Part shown: in pieces, positions 25,607 to 34,633 of the stretch
How the letters are laid out: every line of letters begins with the position of its first letter
Position numbering within the stretch: position 1 is the stretch's first letter
NCBI GenBank assembly: GCA_964526645.1
Contig: CAZGJN010000004.1
Coordinates: forward strand, 62,001-126,000
Length of the DNA stretch: 64,000 nt
Source of the DNA: JADJNW01 sp964526645
GTDB lineage: Bacteria > Bacteroidota > Bacteroidia > Chitinophagales > Saprospiraceae
Direction of reading: 5' to 3'
The notes under the pieces: model-generated
Database searches by the model: none
What the model saw: only the letters and a program-made list of their open reading frames with translations
Told to the model about the DNA's origin: nothing
Translations under genes and position numbers: made by a program

Positions 25607-27019
25607 TTAGTTTTTGAAACTGACCCGTACGGTTTCACCGATCCAGCAACCTACCGTAGCAGAATCACCCGGATTGACCTTCCGCATAAAGCCATCTTCT
25701 CTTGCAGGTTTTGCATCTGAATACCTGCCGATTCGCTCATTTGCATCGCCAGCTACATCCCCATCAATAGATTTGGCATAAGCCCATTTTTCGATAGCAG
25801 CCAGGATCGCCAGGCGGGAGTTCCAGTCGTCGCCACAGTCGCGGCTGGTACGAGCGTACATGTCACCGATCAAAAGATAGGGTTTGCCCCATCCCGATTT
25901 TAAACTGGCAGCCTTGCGCGCATTTTCGCGGGCGGAGCTGTACTGACCGAATTGCCAGGTTTGAATAAAAGCGATACTGTAGTAGTACTGTGCTTTTGCC
26001 TCTTCATTGGTTTCTTTTTCGAGTGCTTCCCGATAGCGGGCCACGGCTTCTTCGTACTTTCCTTCTTTTTGAAGCTGTGATGCATCGTAGCCAGGGTTAT
26101 TTTTGCGGCGCTCGATTTCCAATTGAGCATTGATTTCCGCGGCCAGCTTTTCGTACTTTGCACGCAATTCGTTGAGGGCTACATCAGTAGAATCACAACC
26201 CTGGGTGCGCAGTTTGTTGTAAACATACTTGATAACCTCCAGGTCATCAGGGTTTTCTTTGAAAGCAGGCAACAGCTTGCGCTTGAAGTACTCACAATCG
26301 AATACCTCATCAGCAATAGGTGCGAGGTGATTTTCCATCACAGCCAGCGCCGATTTGTAGTACTCGCCGTACTGTTTGTTATTTTTGATATTGTACTCAG
26401 CAATCTCTGTTAGCTTATCGCTGATGGAGATAACCTCTTCTTTGCTGATCTGCTTGTTTTGGTACATGTAGGTCAATATCTGACCAACGGGATCAAAAAC
26501 GATATATTCTGTTTTGTTGCCACCTTTTTCCATAGAAGCTTTAAAGGTGTTCAGTGCAGCTTGGGTATAACCATAGCCGGGCAAGTAATAAAACATATCA
26601 TAGCCCTTGCGGCCTAAAAGAAACGCTTCATTTTTGTAGCAAAGCATTTGTTCGTCATACAAGCGAAGGATCGTTTCGGCGTATGCTTTTTTCTTAGCTG
26701 CATCCTGTTCTTTGTTGTGCAGTACCATGTGCAAAGTACGCCCATCTACATAGTGGGTAGCGCGTTGACCATCGGCGGCGGGAGCCATCGTGTAAGTCTT
26801 TTCCCAGTTTTCAAAAGCAATTTTGAAATTTTCGGCATCGAGTTTTTCAAGATCAGCTACCTGCTTGTCTTTCAGATACTGTCTATAAATGGAGTGAGCG
26901 TTTTCAGCTTCTTCCTTGATCTTAGGATCCCGATTCCAGTTTTCGCACTGAGCAAAAGCCTCCAGTGACACAGCGGCAATAAACCATGAGGCTATCATAA
27001 AACGGAATAGCATTTTCAT
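25607..27019 (-). CDS. Exported TPR-repeat protein
   Basis: The 470-residue product has a signal peptide (cleavage near EAFAQ) but no lipobox, then helical repeats including a clear TPR (EGKYEEAVARYREALEKETN). It is a tandem paralogue of the downstream lipoprotein. The start follows the barrel gene stop by two bases, so it is cotranscribed with it. Conserved Cys and the C-terminal VGCWI motif are shared by both copies. Probably periplasmic; function is unknown. Confidence 0.8.
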   Translation of the reverse strand: MKMLFRFMIASWFIAAVSLEAFAQCENWNRDPKIKEEAENAHSIYRQYLKDKQVADLEKLDAENFKIAFENWEKTYTMAPAADGQRATHYVDGRTLHMVLHNKEQDAAKKKAYAETILRLYDEQMLCYKNEAFLLGRKGYDMFYYLPGYGYTQAALNTFKASMEKGGNKTEYIVFDPVGQILTYMYQNKQISKEEVISISDKLTEIAEYNIKNNKQYGEYYKSALAVMENHLAPIADEVFDCEYFKRKLLPAFKENPDDLEVIKYVYNKLRTQGCDSTDVALNELRAKYEKLAAEINAQLEIERRKNNPGYDASQLQKEGKYEEAVARYREALEKETNEEAKAQYYYSIAFIQTWQFGQYSSARENARKAASLKSGWGKPYLLIGDMYARTSRDCGDDWNSRLAILAAIEKWAYAKSIDGDVAGDANERIGRYSDAKPAREDGFMRKVNPGDSATVGCWIGETVRVSFKN

Positions 27020-27021
27020 AA

Positions 27022-28365
27022 TTAGTTGAATTTGCGTTTAAAAAACCATGTATTGTCATTCAAAGTAAATCCTACTGTCATCTTAACAAAATTTTCCTGA
27101 ATAGCATCAGAAATACCAAACTGCCCAGCTTCCACACTCAGATTTATAAAAGAAATTTGCTGCCGGGGCATTATAATTGGAAAACCTATACCTATTGTGA
27201 CGATATACTCCTCTATTTGGTCACTTTCGAAACTACGTGGATCGGTGGCATAAACAAAACCGAGGCGATAACGCGCCCTACGCAAGTAGCTATCGTAAGC
27301 GTTAAATTCGGGGATAAGCTCCATACCTACTGCCAATCTTTTTGAGTCAGAAAGGTTTTCGGGTTTCACCTCGTTTTCATATTCACTCCAATGGGACTGG
27401 CTATATTCTGCTCCGATTTTAAATTTGTTTACTTTTTCATACATGAGCCCCAACGTCCATTCTGATGGCAAAGTACCACTTCTTTTCAGCCCTTTTTCGT
27501 CAATCAGGGTATCAATTACCCCGTAGCTAAAGCTATTGCGTTGATAAAACCGGCTGCTGTTTGTCGTAAAAGAATTGGAAGAATGAGCCGTAGCGCCTAT
27601 TATCAACCTTCGGGGGTATAAATTTGTCTTATTCGGGTTTTGTTTATCTAATTCCCAGGTGTATTGAGCGCCGAGGTTCCAAACAAAACCATTGATACTG
27701 ATTTCATCTAAGAATTCGGTGCTATAAGATACTTCGATACTATCGAATTCAATGCGGCGATTATTGGATATTTTTCCAAACAAATACCCTAGATTGGCCC
27801 CCAGCGAAAGATTTTTATACTTTACGCCAGTGCCCCACAAGAGGCGATAGGTGCCGCCCGTCCCCTTAAAAATAGAGCTTACCAAACCCAACTCCCCTTG
27901 TTCCTCTTTGGATTCCACGTTATAATTGACCGTAGTGTAGGGCTGTAGCGAAAAACTCATTCCTACCTCCCAGGGAGACTTACTTTTGTTCAATGCCTTG
28001 CCGATAGGGTTGATCAATGGAAATCCAAGCGCAAGATAGTTTAAATTTCCACTCCATATATCAGAAGAAGTATTTAAGCCCTTCAAATTGGCATATTTGC
28101 CAAAAAAGCCTACTTCAAAAGCGGTAGATTGGAGGTGCCCCAGTGAAGCGGGATTGACTGTATTGAGGTGGTAAGGGTCATAAAAAGAAGCGCCAATGCC
28201 GCCTAAACCCGTGAGAGCAGCATAGGATTGATTGACGGGGTCGCCCAGCCCAAAGCGGGAATAGGGTGAATTTCCATTGGGTTGAATATTTTGACTATTT
28301 TGCGCGCCGGCAAAACCTGCTACCAAACTCAACAAAACAACAATCTTACTCCGAAAGCTGTACAT
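27022..28365 (-). CDS. OmpP1/FadL-like outer-membrane beta-barrel protein
   Basis: The 447-residue product has a signal peptide (VAGFAGAQ), the motif NSPYSRFGLGD near the mature N-terminus and many barrel strands. This SPYSRFGLGD signature marks a Bacteroidota outer-membrane family commonly found next to coaX. It overlaps the end of coaX by 20 bases and is followed within two bases by the TPR gene, so these form one operon. No ligand can be inferred. Confidence 0.8.
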   Translation of the reverse strand: MYSFRSKIVVLLSLVAGFAGAQNSQNIQPNGNSPYSRFGLGDPVNQSYAALTGLGGIGASFYDPYHLNTVNPASLGHLQSTAFEVGFFGKYANLKGLNTSSDIWSGNLNYLALGFPLINPIGKALNKSKSPWEVGMSFSLQPYTTVNYNVESKEEQGELGLVSSIFKGTGGTYRLLWGTGVKYKNLSLGANLGYLFGKISNNRRIEFDSIEVSYSTEFLDEISINGFVWNLGAQYTWELDKQNPNKTNLYPRRLIIGATAHSSNSFTTNSSRFYQRNSFSYGVIDTLIDEKGLKRSGTLPSEWTLGLMYEKVNKFKIGAEYSQSHWSEYENEVKPENLSDSKRLAVGMELIPEFNAYDSYLRRARYRLGFVYATDPRSFESDQIEEYIVTIGIGFPIIMPRQQISFINLSVEAGQFGISDAIQENFVKMTVGFTLNDNTWFFKRKFN

Positions 28366-29080
28366 TATAGTTCAAAATTTTATTTAGCCCATAAAGAACT
28401 AAATTTGGATTTACAAATATCTGGCTTTTCAAATTTTTTACAAAAAAATCAGCGTCCCCTCCGGTTAAAATTACGTTAATCTCTCCCCATTCGCTACTCA
28501 ACAATTGGATGAAGCCCTCTATTTCAAGCTGCATCCCCTTGTATGCGCCGATTTGCATCGCGGATTTTGTATCGTACCCAATGTTTGTTTGCACGATAGC
28601 CCTTTCTACCAAAGGCAATTTGGCTGTAAATGCGTGCATTGCCTTGAGGCGCATATCCAGCCCCGGCGCGATATTGCCGCCGAGAAAAACACCATCCGCC
28701 CGAAGGAAGTCATAGGTAATACAAGTTCCAGCATCAATGACCAAACAGTGCTTGTTTGGATACAACTCAAAAGCGCCTACGATTGCCGCGATCCGGTCTT
28801 TGCCAAGGGTTTCGGGTGTTTGGTAAGCGTTTTGAATAGGGAGCGGCGTATGGGCATTTAATTCGTACAATCGAAATTGCGCCCCCAGAAAATCAATAAT
28901 TTCATCGGGCAAGTGCTTCCCTACATTTGAAAAGATGATATTTTTAACCCTTTGGTTGGTTGTCAATGGTATCAAATCTTCCAAGCGGAAGGATTCCCAG
29001 ACAAACTTTTCTACAATTTGCCCATTTTTAAAAATTCCCAGCTTAATGCGGGAGTTGCCTATATCGATTGTAAGGTTCAT
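28346..29080 (-). CDS. coaX: Type III pantothenate kinase
   Basis: The 244-residue ASKHA-fold enzyme phosphorylates pantothenate in the first step of coenzyme A synthesis. Motifs are the N-terminal phosphate loop IDIGNSRIKLGIF, the substrate loop PETLGKDRIAA, the catalytic LVIDAGTCITYDF, GGNIAPGLDMRLKAMH and the ILTGGDADFF loop. Length fits the CoaX family. It leads a minus-strand operon with an outer-membrane barrel and two TPR proteins. Confidence 0.96.
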   Translation of the reverse strand: MNLTIDIGNSRIKLGIFKNGQIVEKFVWESFRLEDLIPLTTNQRVKNIIFSNVGKHLPDEIIDFLGAQFRLYELNAHTPLPIQNAYQTPETLGKDRIAAIVGAFELYPNKHCLVIDAGTCITYDFLRADGVFLGGNIAPGLDMRLKAMHAFTAKLPLVERAIVQTNIGYDTKSAMQIGAYKGMQLEIEGFIQLLSSEWGEINVILTGGDADFFVKNLKSQIFVNPNLVLYGLNKILNYNVQLSE

Positions 29081-29211
29081 TTGATGATGCGGCGATACTT
29101 GTTTGTAAGTGACCGAGCATATTTATGATCATAGTAAAATTTTGCACAATTCACTAATTTTAAGCATTTTAAGACTGTTGACTATTAACTACAAAACGGC
29201 TCGGCTACTTC

Positions 29212-30738
29212 TCAATGCTTGAAATGCCGGATTCCGGTCATTACCATCGCCATACCGTGGGCATCACAAAAATCTACGCTTTCCTGGTCTTTGATGGAGC
29301 CACCGGGTTGTACGACCGCCGTAATCCCTGCATTGTGTGCGATTTCTACACAATCCGGAAAAGGGAAAAAGGCATCCGATGCCATGACAGCCCCGTTGAG
29401 GTCAAATCCAAAAGCTTTTGCTTTCGCAATGGCTTGCCGGAGGGCATCCACGCGCGAGGGTTGCCCGCAGCCCATTCCAACCAATTGGTGATCTTTCACC
29501 AGGGCTATAGCATTGGATTTTAGGTGTTTAACACATTTATTTGCGAAAAGCAGGTCGCTGATTTCCGAGAGTGTTGGCGCTTTTTTAGTCACGGTTTTTA
29601 AATCTGCTTCTGTTTCAATTTTTAGATCGGTATCCTGTTCTACCACCCCGTTGAGCAAACTGCGAAAACTGCGAGAGCGCACGAAGAAGTCTTTGATTTG
29701 CAATAAAATACGTCCTTTTTTAGCCAGTAGCAAGCCTAAAGCATCTGCCTCAAAACCAGGCGCGATGAGCACTTCGTAAAAAAGTTGGTCAATGCCTTGG
29801 GCAGTAGCTACATCTACGGTTCGATTGCAGACAAAAATTCCTCCGAAAGCGGACACATTGTCGCAGGCCAGTGCGGCTTGCCAGGCTTCCAGAAGGGTAG
29901 GACGGGTAGCCACGCCGCAAGAGTTGGTGTGTTTCAGAATAGCGAAGGTAGGTGCTTTGTCTTTAAATTCTCGCATCAATTGCACCGCCGCGTCAATATC
30001 TACCAGGTTGTTGTAGGAAATTTCCTTACCGCCAATTTTTTCAAAAATCTGACCAAAATCACCGAAGAAAACGCCATGTTGGTGAGGATTTTCGCCGTAA
30101 CGCAAAATATCGGAGCGATGGATGCTGTATTTGAAAGTCACATCGGCTGTACCTTCGTTGAAATAATTAAAAATAGCAATATCGTAGTTGGAAGAGACTT
30201 TAAAAGCCCTGCGTGCCAGCTCGTGGCGGTCTTTTAGGCTGGTGTAGCCCTGTTTTTCGTCCAACAGGTGCAACAAAGCTGGATACTCGTCTTTGGACGG
30301 GATCACCACTACGCTTTCATAGTTTTTAGCGGCAGCGCGAATCAAAGAAATACCGCCGATATCAATCTTTTCAATGATTTCCGCTTCGTCATCTGTTTCT
30401 GCTACGGTTTGTTCGAATGGATACAAATCCACCACGACCAAGTCAATTTCAGGTATTTCGTATTTTCGGAGTTGCATCTGGTGCATTTCCTCCCGGCGTG
30501 CCAAGATGCCGCCAAATATTTTGGGGTGTAGGGTTTTTACGCGCCCGTCCAGGATCGAGGGATAAGCAGTCAGGTCTTCCACGGCTTCCACAGGGATGTC
30601 GAGTTTTTGGATAAAAGCATGCGTGCCCCCTGTCGAGTAAATTTTCACTCCTAATTCATGCAGTTTGCGGATGATAGGCTCTAAGCCATCTTTATTGAAA
30701 ACGGAGATTAAAGCCGATTGAATTTTTTTGGAAGCCAT
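29212..30738 (-). CDS. purH: Bifunctional AICAR transformylase/IMP cyclohydrolase
   Basis: The 508-residue enzyme catalyses the last two steps of IMP synthesis. The N-terminal cyclohydrolase half has ALISVFNKDGL, STGGTHAFI and VKTLHPKIFGGILARR; the transformylase half has the KHTNSCGVA Lys-His pair and ASDAFFPFPDCVE. ATG 30738 gives MASKKIQSAL, the normal start; an in-frame extension to 30819 is not conserved-looking. A minus-strand -7 element lies 59 bases upstream. Length matches family members in this phylum. Confidence 0.97.
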   Translation of the reverse strand: MASKKIQSALISVFNKDGLEPIIRKLHELGVKIYSTGGTHAFIQKLDIPVEAVEDLTAYPSILDGRVKTLHPKIFGGILARREEMHQMQLRKYEIPEIDLVVVDLYPFEQTVAETDDEAEIIEKIDIGGISLIRAAAKNYESVVVIPSKDEYPALLHLLDEKQGYTSLKDRHELARRAFKVSSNYDIAIFNYFNEGTADVTFKYSIHRSDILRYGENPHQHGVFFGDFGQIFEKIGGKEISYNNLVDIDAAVQLMREFKDKAPTFAILKHTNSCGVATRPTLLEAWQAALACDNVSAFGGIFVCNRTVDVATAQGIDQLFYEVLIAPGFEADALGLLLAKKGRILLQIKDFFVRSRSFRSLLNGVVEQDTDLKIETEADLKTVTKKAPTLSEISDLLFANKCVKHLKSNAIALVKDHQLVGMGCGQPSRVDALRQAIAKAKAFGFDLNGAVMASDAFFPFPDCVEIAHNAGITAVVQPGGSIKDQESVDFCDAHGMAMVMTGIRHFKH

Positions 30739-30796
30739 TTTTGGTAATCTTGTAATAGGATTCTGTTCCCAACCGAACAGCCTTAAAAAAGATGCG

Positions 30797-30804
30797 CAAA
30801 GGTA
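30797..30804 (-). promoter_or_regulatory. -7 promoter element for purH
   Basis: Read on the minus strand the sequence is TACCTTTG, an exact TAnnTTTG match about 59 bases before the purH start codon. A TTG at standard spacing was not found. Confidence 0.5.
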
Positions 30805-31390
30805 AAGATTTGAAATCAATTTTTCGTTAAAAAAACAGAAAACAGTAAAATTGCACGTAGATGCTCCACACTAAAAAAGGTAGCGATAGTGGCAAGCTAA
30901 TTGTTTCATACTCTTGACATTTTGGAAAAAAAATCACTAAATTGCTCGAATTTTGAAATTGATCAAGTACTTGCCCCGTTATCAACTACTAAAGGACATC
31001 ACCTTACGACGCTTCGTATTGATAGAAACCCCAAGCCAAAACCTAAATTTGACGGGACTAAAGAGGGAAGACCACATTGGCTTAAGCTGCTCCAGCGCAG
31101 GGGCCTGCCGATATGTTTAGGCACTATGTTTTCTTCTCGCATTCCCGATTGATATTTTCCTGAGATCCAAACAAATAAATACTAAAACCGCTGTTACAAG
31201 CTTCACAGCGTCAGCAGAATAAGCGATTGGTTATATAGGATTATTGTGGAAGGAAAGCAGTTGGTATAGTAAAAAATGAAAAGGCATACACCGTTGGTGG
31301 GTAGGCTGATTCCATTTAGGATTGTTTACACACACCGTGTATTGCTGCTTTATAATCCCATTGTGAACATATTCAAAACGATTGACTGCT
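30805..31390. other. Intergenic region between purH and the LuxR regulator
   Basis: About 590 bases separate these divergent genes. An 83-codon TTG-start frame (30901-31152) has no recognisable domain and unlikely composition, so I do not call it. No structured repeat or promoter of standard form was found in this stretch. Confidence 0.5.
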
Positions 31391-32065
31391 ATGCAAATCA
31401 TTAAGACGATCCTTGCCGATAGCCATCCTATTTTTATCGAAGGGTTGAAATCGGTACTTGGTACATCGGATAAGTATTTTTTTGATGTGTTGTATACCCT
31501 CGGCGAAGGAGAAGAGTTAATACGATCTATAAAAAAGCGGCAGGCGGATTTACTGATTCTGGAGTTAAATTTATCGGAGGTAGATGGTCTGGAGATTCTT
31601 GCCACTATTCAGCGAGAACGTTTATCAATTCGGGTACTGGTACTCACTACTTATGATGACCCAAAGATTGTCAAATCTGCCCTAAAATACGGTGCTAAGG
31701 GTTATATCCTAAAAGATAAAAGCCTCAACGAACTATTTTTTGCTATAGATGAAGTGTTGCACGGGCACGTTTACATCGGCAATGGCATCACGCTGGCTGA
31801 AAACGGGAGGAGTACGGCAGTAGTGGGTAAACAGCAGACAGATTTTGCAGCGGAAGACCGATTCATAAAAAAGTACAGCCTTACAAAAAGAGAATTGGAA
31901 ATCCTTCGGCTGATATCAGGGGCGATGAGTAACAAGGAAATTGCTAAAGAGCTTTACATTAGTGACCAAACGGTGAGCGTTCATCGCAAAAATATCATGC
32001 GAAAACTCGGAGTGAGCAATACAGCTGGTTTAATTAAAGTAGCCTATGATTATAGCCTTATTTGA
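31391..32065 (+). CDS. NarL/FixJ-type response regulator with Glu at the phosphoacceptor position
   Basis: The 224-residue protein has a receiver domain (about 1-125) and a LuxR-type helix-turn-helix (about 158-222: LTKRELEILRLISGAMSNKE and SDQTVSVHRKNIM). The receiver aligns as LLILELNLSEVDG, so the phosphoacceptor Asp is replaced by Glu58; the acidic pocket is also reduced (LADSHP in place of LADDHP). The Thr and Lys switch residues (LTTYDD, YILKDK) remain. It may act independently of phosphorylation. No histidine kinase is adjacent. ATG 31391 was chosen over TTG 31382. Confidence 0.93.
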   Translation: MQIIKTILADSHPIFIEGLKSVLGTSDKYFFDVLYTLGEGEELIRSIKKRQADLLILELNLSEVDGLEILATIQRERLSIRVLVLTTYDDPKIVKSALKYGAKGYILKDKSLNELFFAIDEVLHGHVYIGNGITLAENGRSTAVVGKQQTDFAAEDRFIKKYSLTKRELEILRLISGAMSNKEIAKELYISDQTVSVHRKNIMRKLGVSNTAGLIKVAYDYSLI

Positions 32066-32327
32066 AGCAGCATTATCTTGCTTTTGAAATTCATACCATT
32101 ATGCAGCCAACAGTATGAGATCAATAATTTTTAATATGTTGATTTTTAGAAAAAATAAATATGCAATCACGATTTTATTTTAGTGTTATCATGTGATTTT
32201 ATGCTCCCAACAAGTAGTGGAGCAATTGTAATAGCAAGCTAATTTAAAATGCTTGAAATCAAGTAATTATGTAAATTTTGACGTGATTTAAATATGCTCG
32301 ACTTCTTCATGCGAAGCAATACGCAGC

Positions 32328-32531
32328 TCATTTCCTGCCTGTTTTTCTGCGCATATCCTTAGGAAAAAGAGAAGATTTTCCTCTTTTGGTGGGCAATTCT
32401 CCTTTTCTGTTGGTTTGTACCCTTGCACTTTCATAGGCAGGGCAACCGGATTTGGGGCTACAACTGGTGTAAGAGGCAGTCACGAACAGCAACGCTGCTA
32501 CTGTCAATATGCTTGAAATTACTTTTTTCAT
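32328..32531 (-). CDS. Small putative lipoprotein
   Basis: The 67-residue product (ATG 32531) has a signal with lipobox Cys24 (TASYTSC), followed by a short basic tail (KGELPTKRGKSSLFPKDMRR). Small basic lipoproteins of this kind are common in Bacteroidota and are unassigned. The upstream in-frame extension to 32588 was rejected because the signal peptide starts at 32531. It is divergent from the HU gene. Confidence 0.6.
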   Translation of the reverse strand: MKKVISSILTVAALLFVTASYTSCSPKSGCPAYESARVQTNRKGELPTKRGKSSLFPKDMRRKTGRK

Positions 32532-32635
32532 GTACCTTTTTTTTAATTGGAACGGAAAGAAGCTCTTTTTTGATACAATTTTCGACAAAAATCTTCAAAA
32601 TAGCCCATTTTTCTGCATTTTGAGAAGAAAAAAGC

Positions 32636-32665
32636 TTGTGAATATAAAACAATGCTTTAAATTTG
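32636..32665 (+). promoter_or_regulatory. Consensus promoter of the HU gene
   Basis: TTG (32636-32638), 19 bases, then TAAATTTG (32658-32665) is an exact match to the Bacteroidota primary-sigma promoter. The predicted start site is about 30 bases before the ATG at 32701. Confidence 0.85.
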
Positions 32666-32700
32666 GGCATTGATTTATTTTTTAATCAAAAACCATTGAA

Positions 32701-32973
32701 ATGAATAAAGGAGATTTGATCAACAAGATTGCCGAGAGTGCAAAGCTTACGAAAGCTCAAGCAGGTGAAGCCCTCAATGCTGTATTGGATAGCGTTGAAG
32801 GCGCATTGAAAAAAGGAGATAAGGTAACACTTATTGGTTTTGGTACCTTCTCTGTTGCTAAGCGTGAAGCACGCACGGGTCGCAATCCTCAAACGGGCGC
32901 TACAATCAAAATCAAGGCGAAAAACGTGGTTAAATTTAAGCCTGGAAAAGAACTTACTGATTCTGTAAACTAA
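32701..32973 (+). CDS. hup: HU family DNA-binding protein
   Basis: The 90-residue histone-like protein bends and compacts DNA. It has the full HU fold: the N-terminal helices MNKGDLINKIAESAKLTKAQ, the beta core KVTLIGFGTFSVAKREAR, the DNA-contacting arm RTGRNPQTGATIKI and the C-terminal VVKFKPGKELTDSVN. It is flanked by a consensus promoter and a strong terminator, so it is monocistronic. Confidence 0.97.
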   Translation: MNKGDLINKIAESAKLTKAQAGEALNAVLDSVEGALKKGDKVTLIGFGTFSVAKREARTGRNPQTGATIKIKAKNVVKFKPGKELTDSVN

Positions 32974-32992
32974 GAAAAAGCGTTTAGTGCGT

Positions 32993-33029
32993 AAAAGGGC
33001 AATTTGGGGTCACTCGGATTGCCCTTTTT
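32993..33029 (+). terminator. Rho-independent terminator of the HU gene
   Basis: AAAAGGGCAAT (32993-33003) pairs with ATTGCCCTTTT (33018-33028), closing with a T-run 20 bases after the HU stop codon. Confidence 0.9.
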
Positions 33030-33316
33030 ATTTACTTTTGGGCTGCATTTTGGTGCTAAACGCTGGGTAGTTTTACAGGAATAGCGCAAGGGCTTAAAAA
33101 TTGATTATCAATTTTTTATCTAAATTTTGTGATACATCAAAAAATATGCTCACTTACTTATTGCATTCATTTTTTGTTACAAATTTATAGCATAAGTAGT
33201 AGGATAGTTTAAAAATTAACAGCCTAAAATTTTATAGTATCGAAAATCAATAATTTAAAAAATAAATTATTTGAATTTAGAATTACCTTTTTCTTAAAAT
33301 CAAAATTATAGGACAC
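33030..33316. other. AT-rich leader region before the cystathionine enzyme gene
   Basis: This stretch is very AT-rich, with one TTGATTATCAA palindrome near 33100 and no coding frame. No element of standard promoter spacing was recognised. Confidence 0.4.
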
Positions 33317-34477
33317 ATGAACATTGAAAATATGAAATTTGGTACCAAGGCGATCCATGCAGGCGTTGATCCCGACCCGCTAACCGGCGCGGTGATGACG
33401 CCCATTTACCAAACTTCTACCTACGCCCAGAAAGCGCCCGGCGTACACAAGGGCTATGAGTATGCGCGCACCCAAAATCCTACGCGGGATGCTCTCCAAA
33501 AAAATTTAGCGGCACTGGAAAATGGCAAGTACGGCATTTGTTTTGGTAGTGGTTTGGCGGCCATGGACGCTATCTTGAAATTGCTCAGCCCTGGCGATGA
33601 AATTATTTCTACCAATGACCTCTACGGTGGTTCGTACCGGCTCCTGCGGCGGGTGTATGAGAAGTTTGGCTTAAAATCCACTTTTGTCAATATGACGCAT
33701 ATCGAGGAGGTGGAAAAGGCAATTTCTAAAAAAACAAAACTCATCTGGATCGAGACACCTACCAACCCCATGCTCAATGTGATTGATATTCAGGCAGTTT
33801 GCGATTTAGCGAAAGCGCATCATATTCTTACTTGCGTGGATAATACCTTTGCCTCACCTTATTTGCAAAATCCCCTTGATCTGGGTGCGGATATCGTGAC
33901 CCATTCTGCTACGAAGTATCTGGGCGGGCATTCTGACGTGGTGCACGGCGCCATTATTGTCAATAAGGATGAATTGGCGCAGCAATTATACTTCCTCCAA
34001 AATGCGGTAGGGGCGGTGCCTGGCCCGCAGGATTGTTTTTTGATTTTGCGGGGCATCAAAACGCTCCACCTAAGGGTAGAACGCGCCTGCAAAAACGCCA
34101 AAAAAATTGCCAAATACCTCCTGGGGCATCCCAAAGTAAAAACAGTGTATTATCCTGGTTTGAAAGACAATCCTTACTACGAATTAGCTGCTCGCCAGAT
34201 GCGCCATTTCGGGGCGATGGTTTCTTTTGACCTACATAAGGATACCCTCGAAGAAGCAACCAAAGTGTTGAGTAATACCAAAATTTTTCTCTTGGCAGAG
34301 TCCTTGGGCGGTGTAGAATCGCTCATCGGGCATCCGGCTACCATGACGCACGCTTCCATCCCTCGCGAGGAACGCCTCAAAGTAGGCTTGACAGATTCCC
34401 TCATCCGCTTGAGCATAGGCATTGAGGATGTAGAAGATTTGATCGAGGATTTGGAGCAGGCGCTGGTGAATTTGTAG
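33317..34477 (+). CDS. Cystathionine gamma-synthase/gamma-lyase family enzyme
   Basis: The 386-residue PLP enzyme of the Cys/Met metabolism family has the phosphate motif YARTQNPTRDALQ, the substrate loop NDLYGGSYRL, the Asp in CVDNTFASPY and the PLP-Lys in SATKYLGGHSD (Lys200). The ending SLIGHPATMTH and RLSIGIED is typical. Synthase and lyase members cannot be separated by eye, so metB or mccB is left open. ATG 33317 was used; ATG 33332 is an alternative. Confidence 0.93.
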   Translation: MNIENMKFGTKAIHAGVDPDPLTGAVMTPIYQTSTYAQKAPGVHKGYEYARTQNPTRDALQKNLAALENGKYGICFGSGLAAMDAILKLLSPGDEIISTNDLYGGSYRLLRRVYEKFGLKSTFVNMTHIEEVEKAISKKTKLIWIETPTNPMLNVIDIQAVCDLAKAHHILTCVDNTFASPYLQNPLDLGADIVTHSATKYLGGHSDVVHGAIIVNKDELAQQLYFLQNAVGAVPGPQDCFLILRGIKTLHLRVERACKNAKKIAKYLLGHPKVKTVYYPGLKDNPYYELAARQMRHFGAMVSFDLHKDTLEEATKVLSNTKIFLLAESLGGVESLIGHPATMTHASIPREERLKVGLTDSLIRLSIGIEDVEDLIEDLEQALVNL

Positions 34478-34633
34478 TAGCACTGTTCTGTGATAAAAGG
34501 AATCATGTTTTCATATACAGCAAACTACCTTTTGTCGAAAGAAAGGCTTTTTATGTCTTTATTTGATGTTATAGCATAAGCTTGAGGCTTAATTTTGTGT
34601 TCGAAAAGCAAAAGCTAAAAAAAACACCCGACT

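Noticed and set aside
30901..31152. 83-codon TTG-start frame between purH and the LuxR regulator
   Set aside because: No recognisable domain, unusual composition and no promoter; most likely a chance frame.
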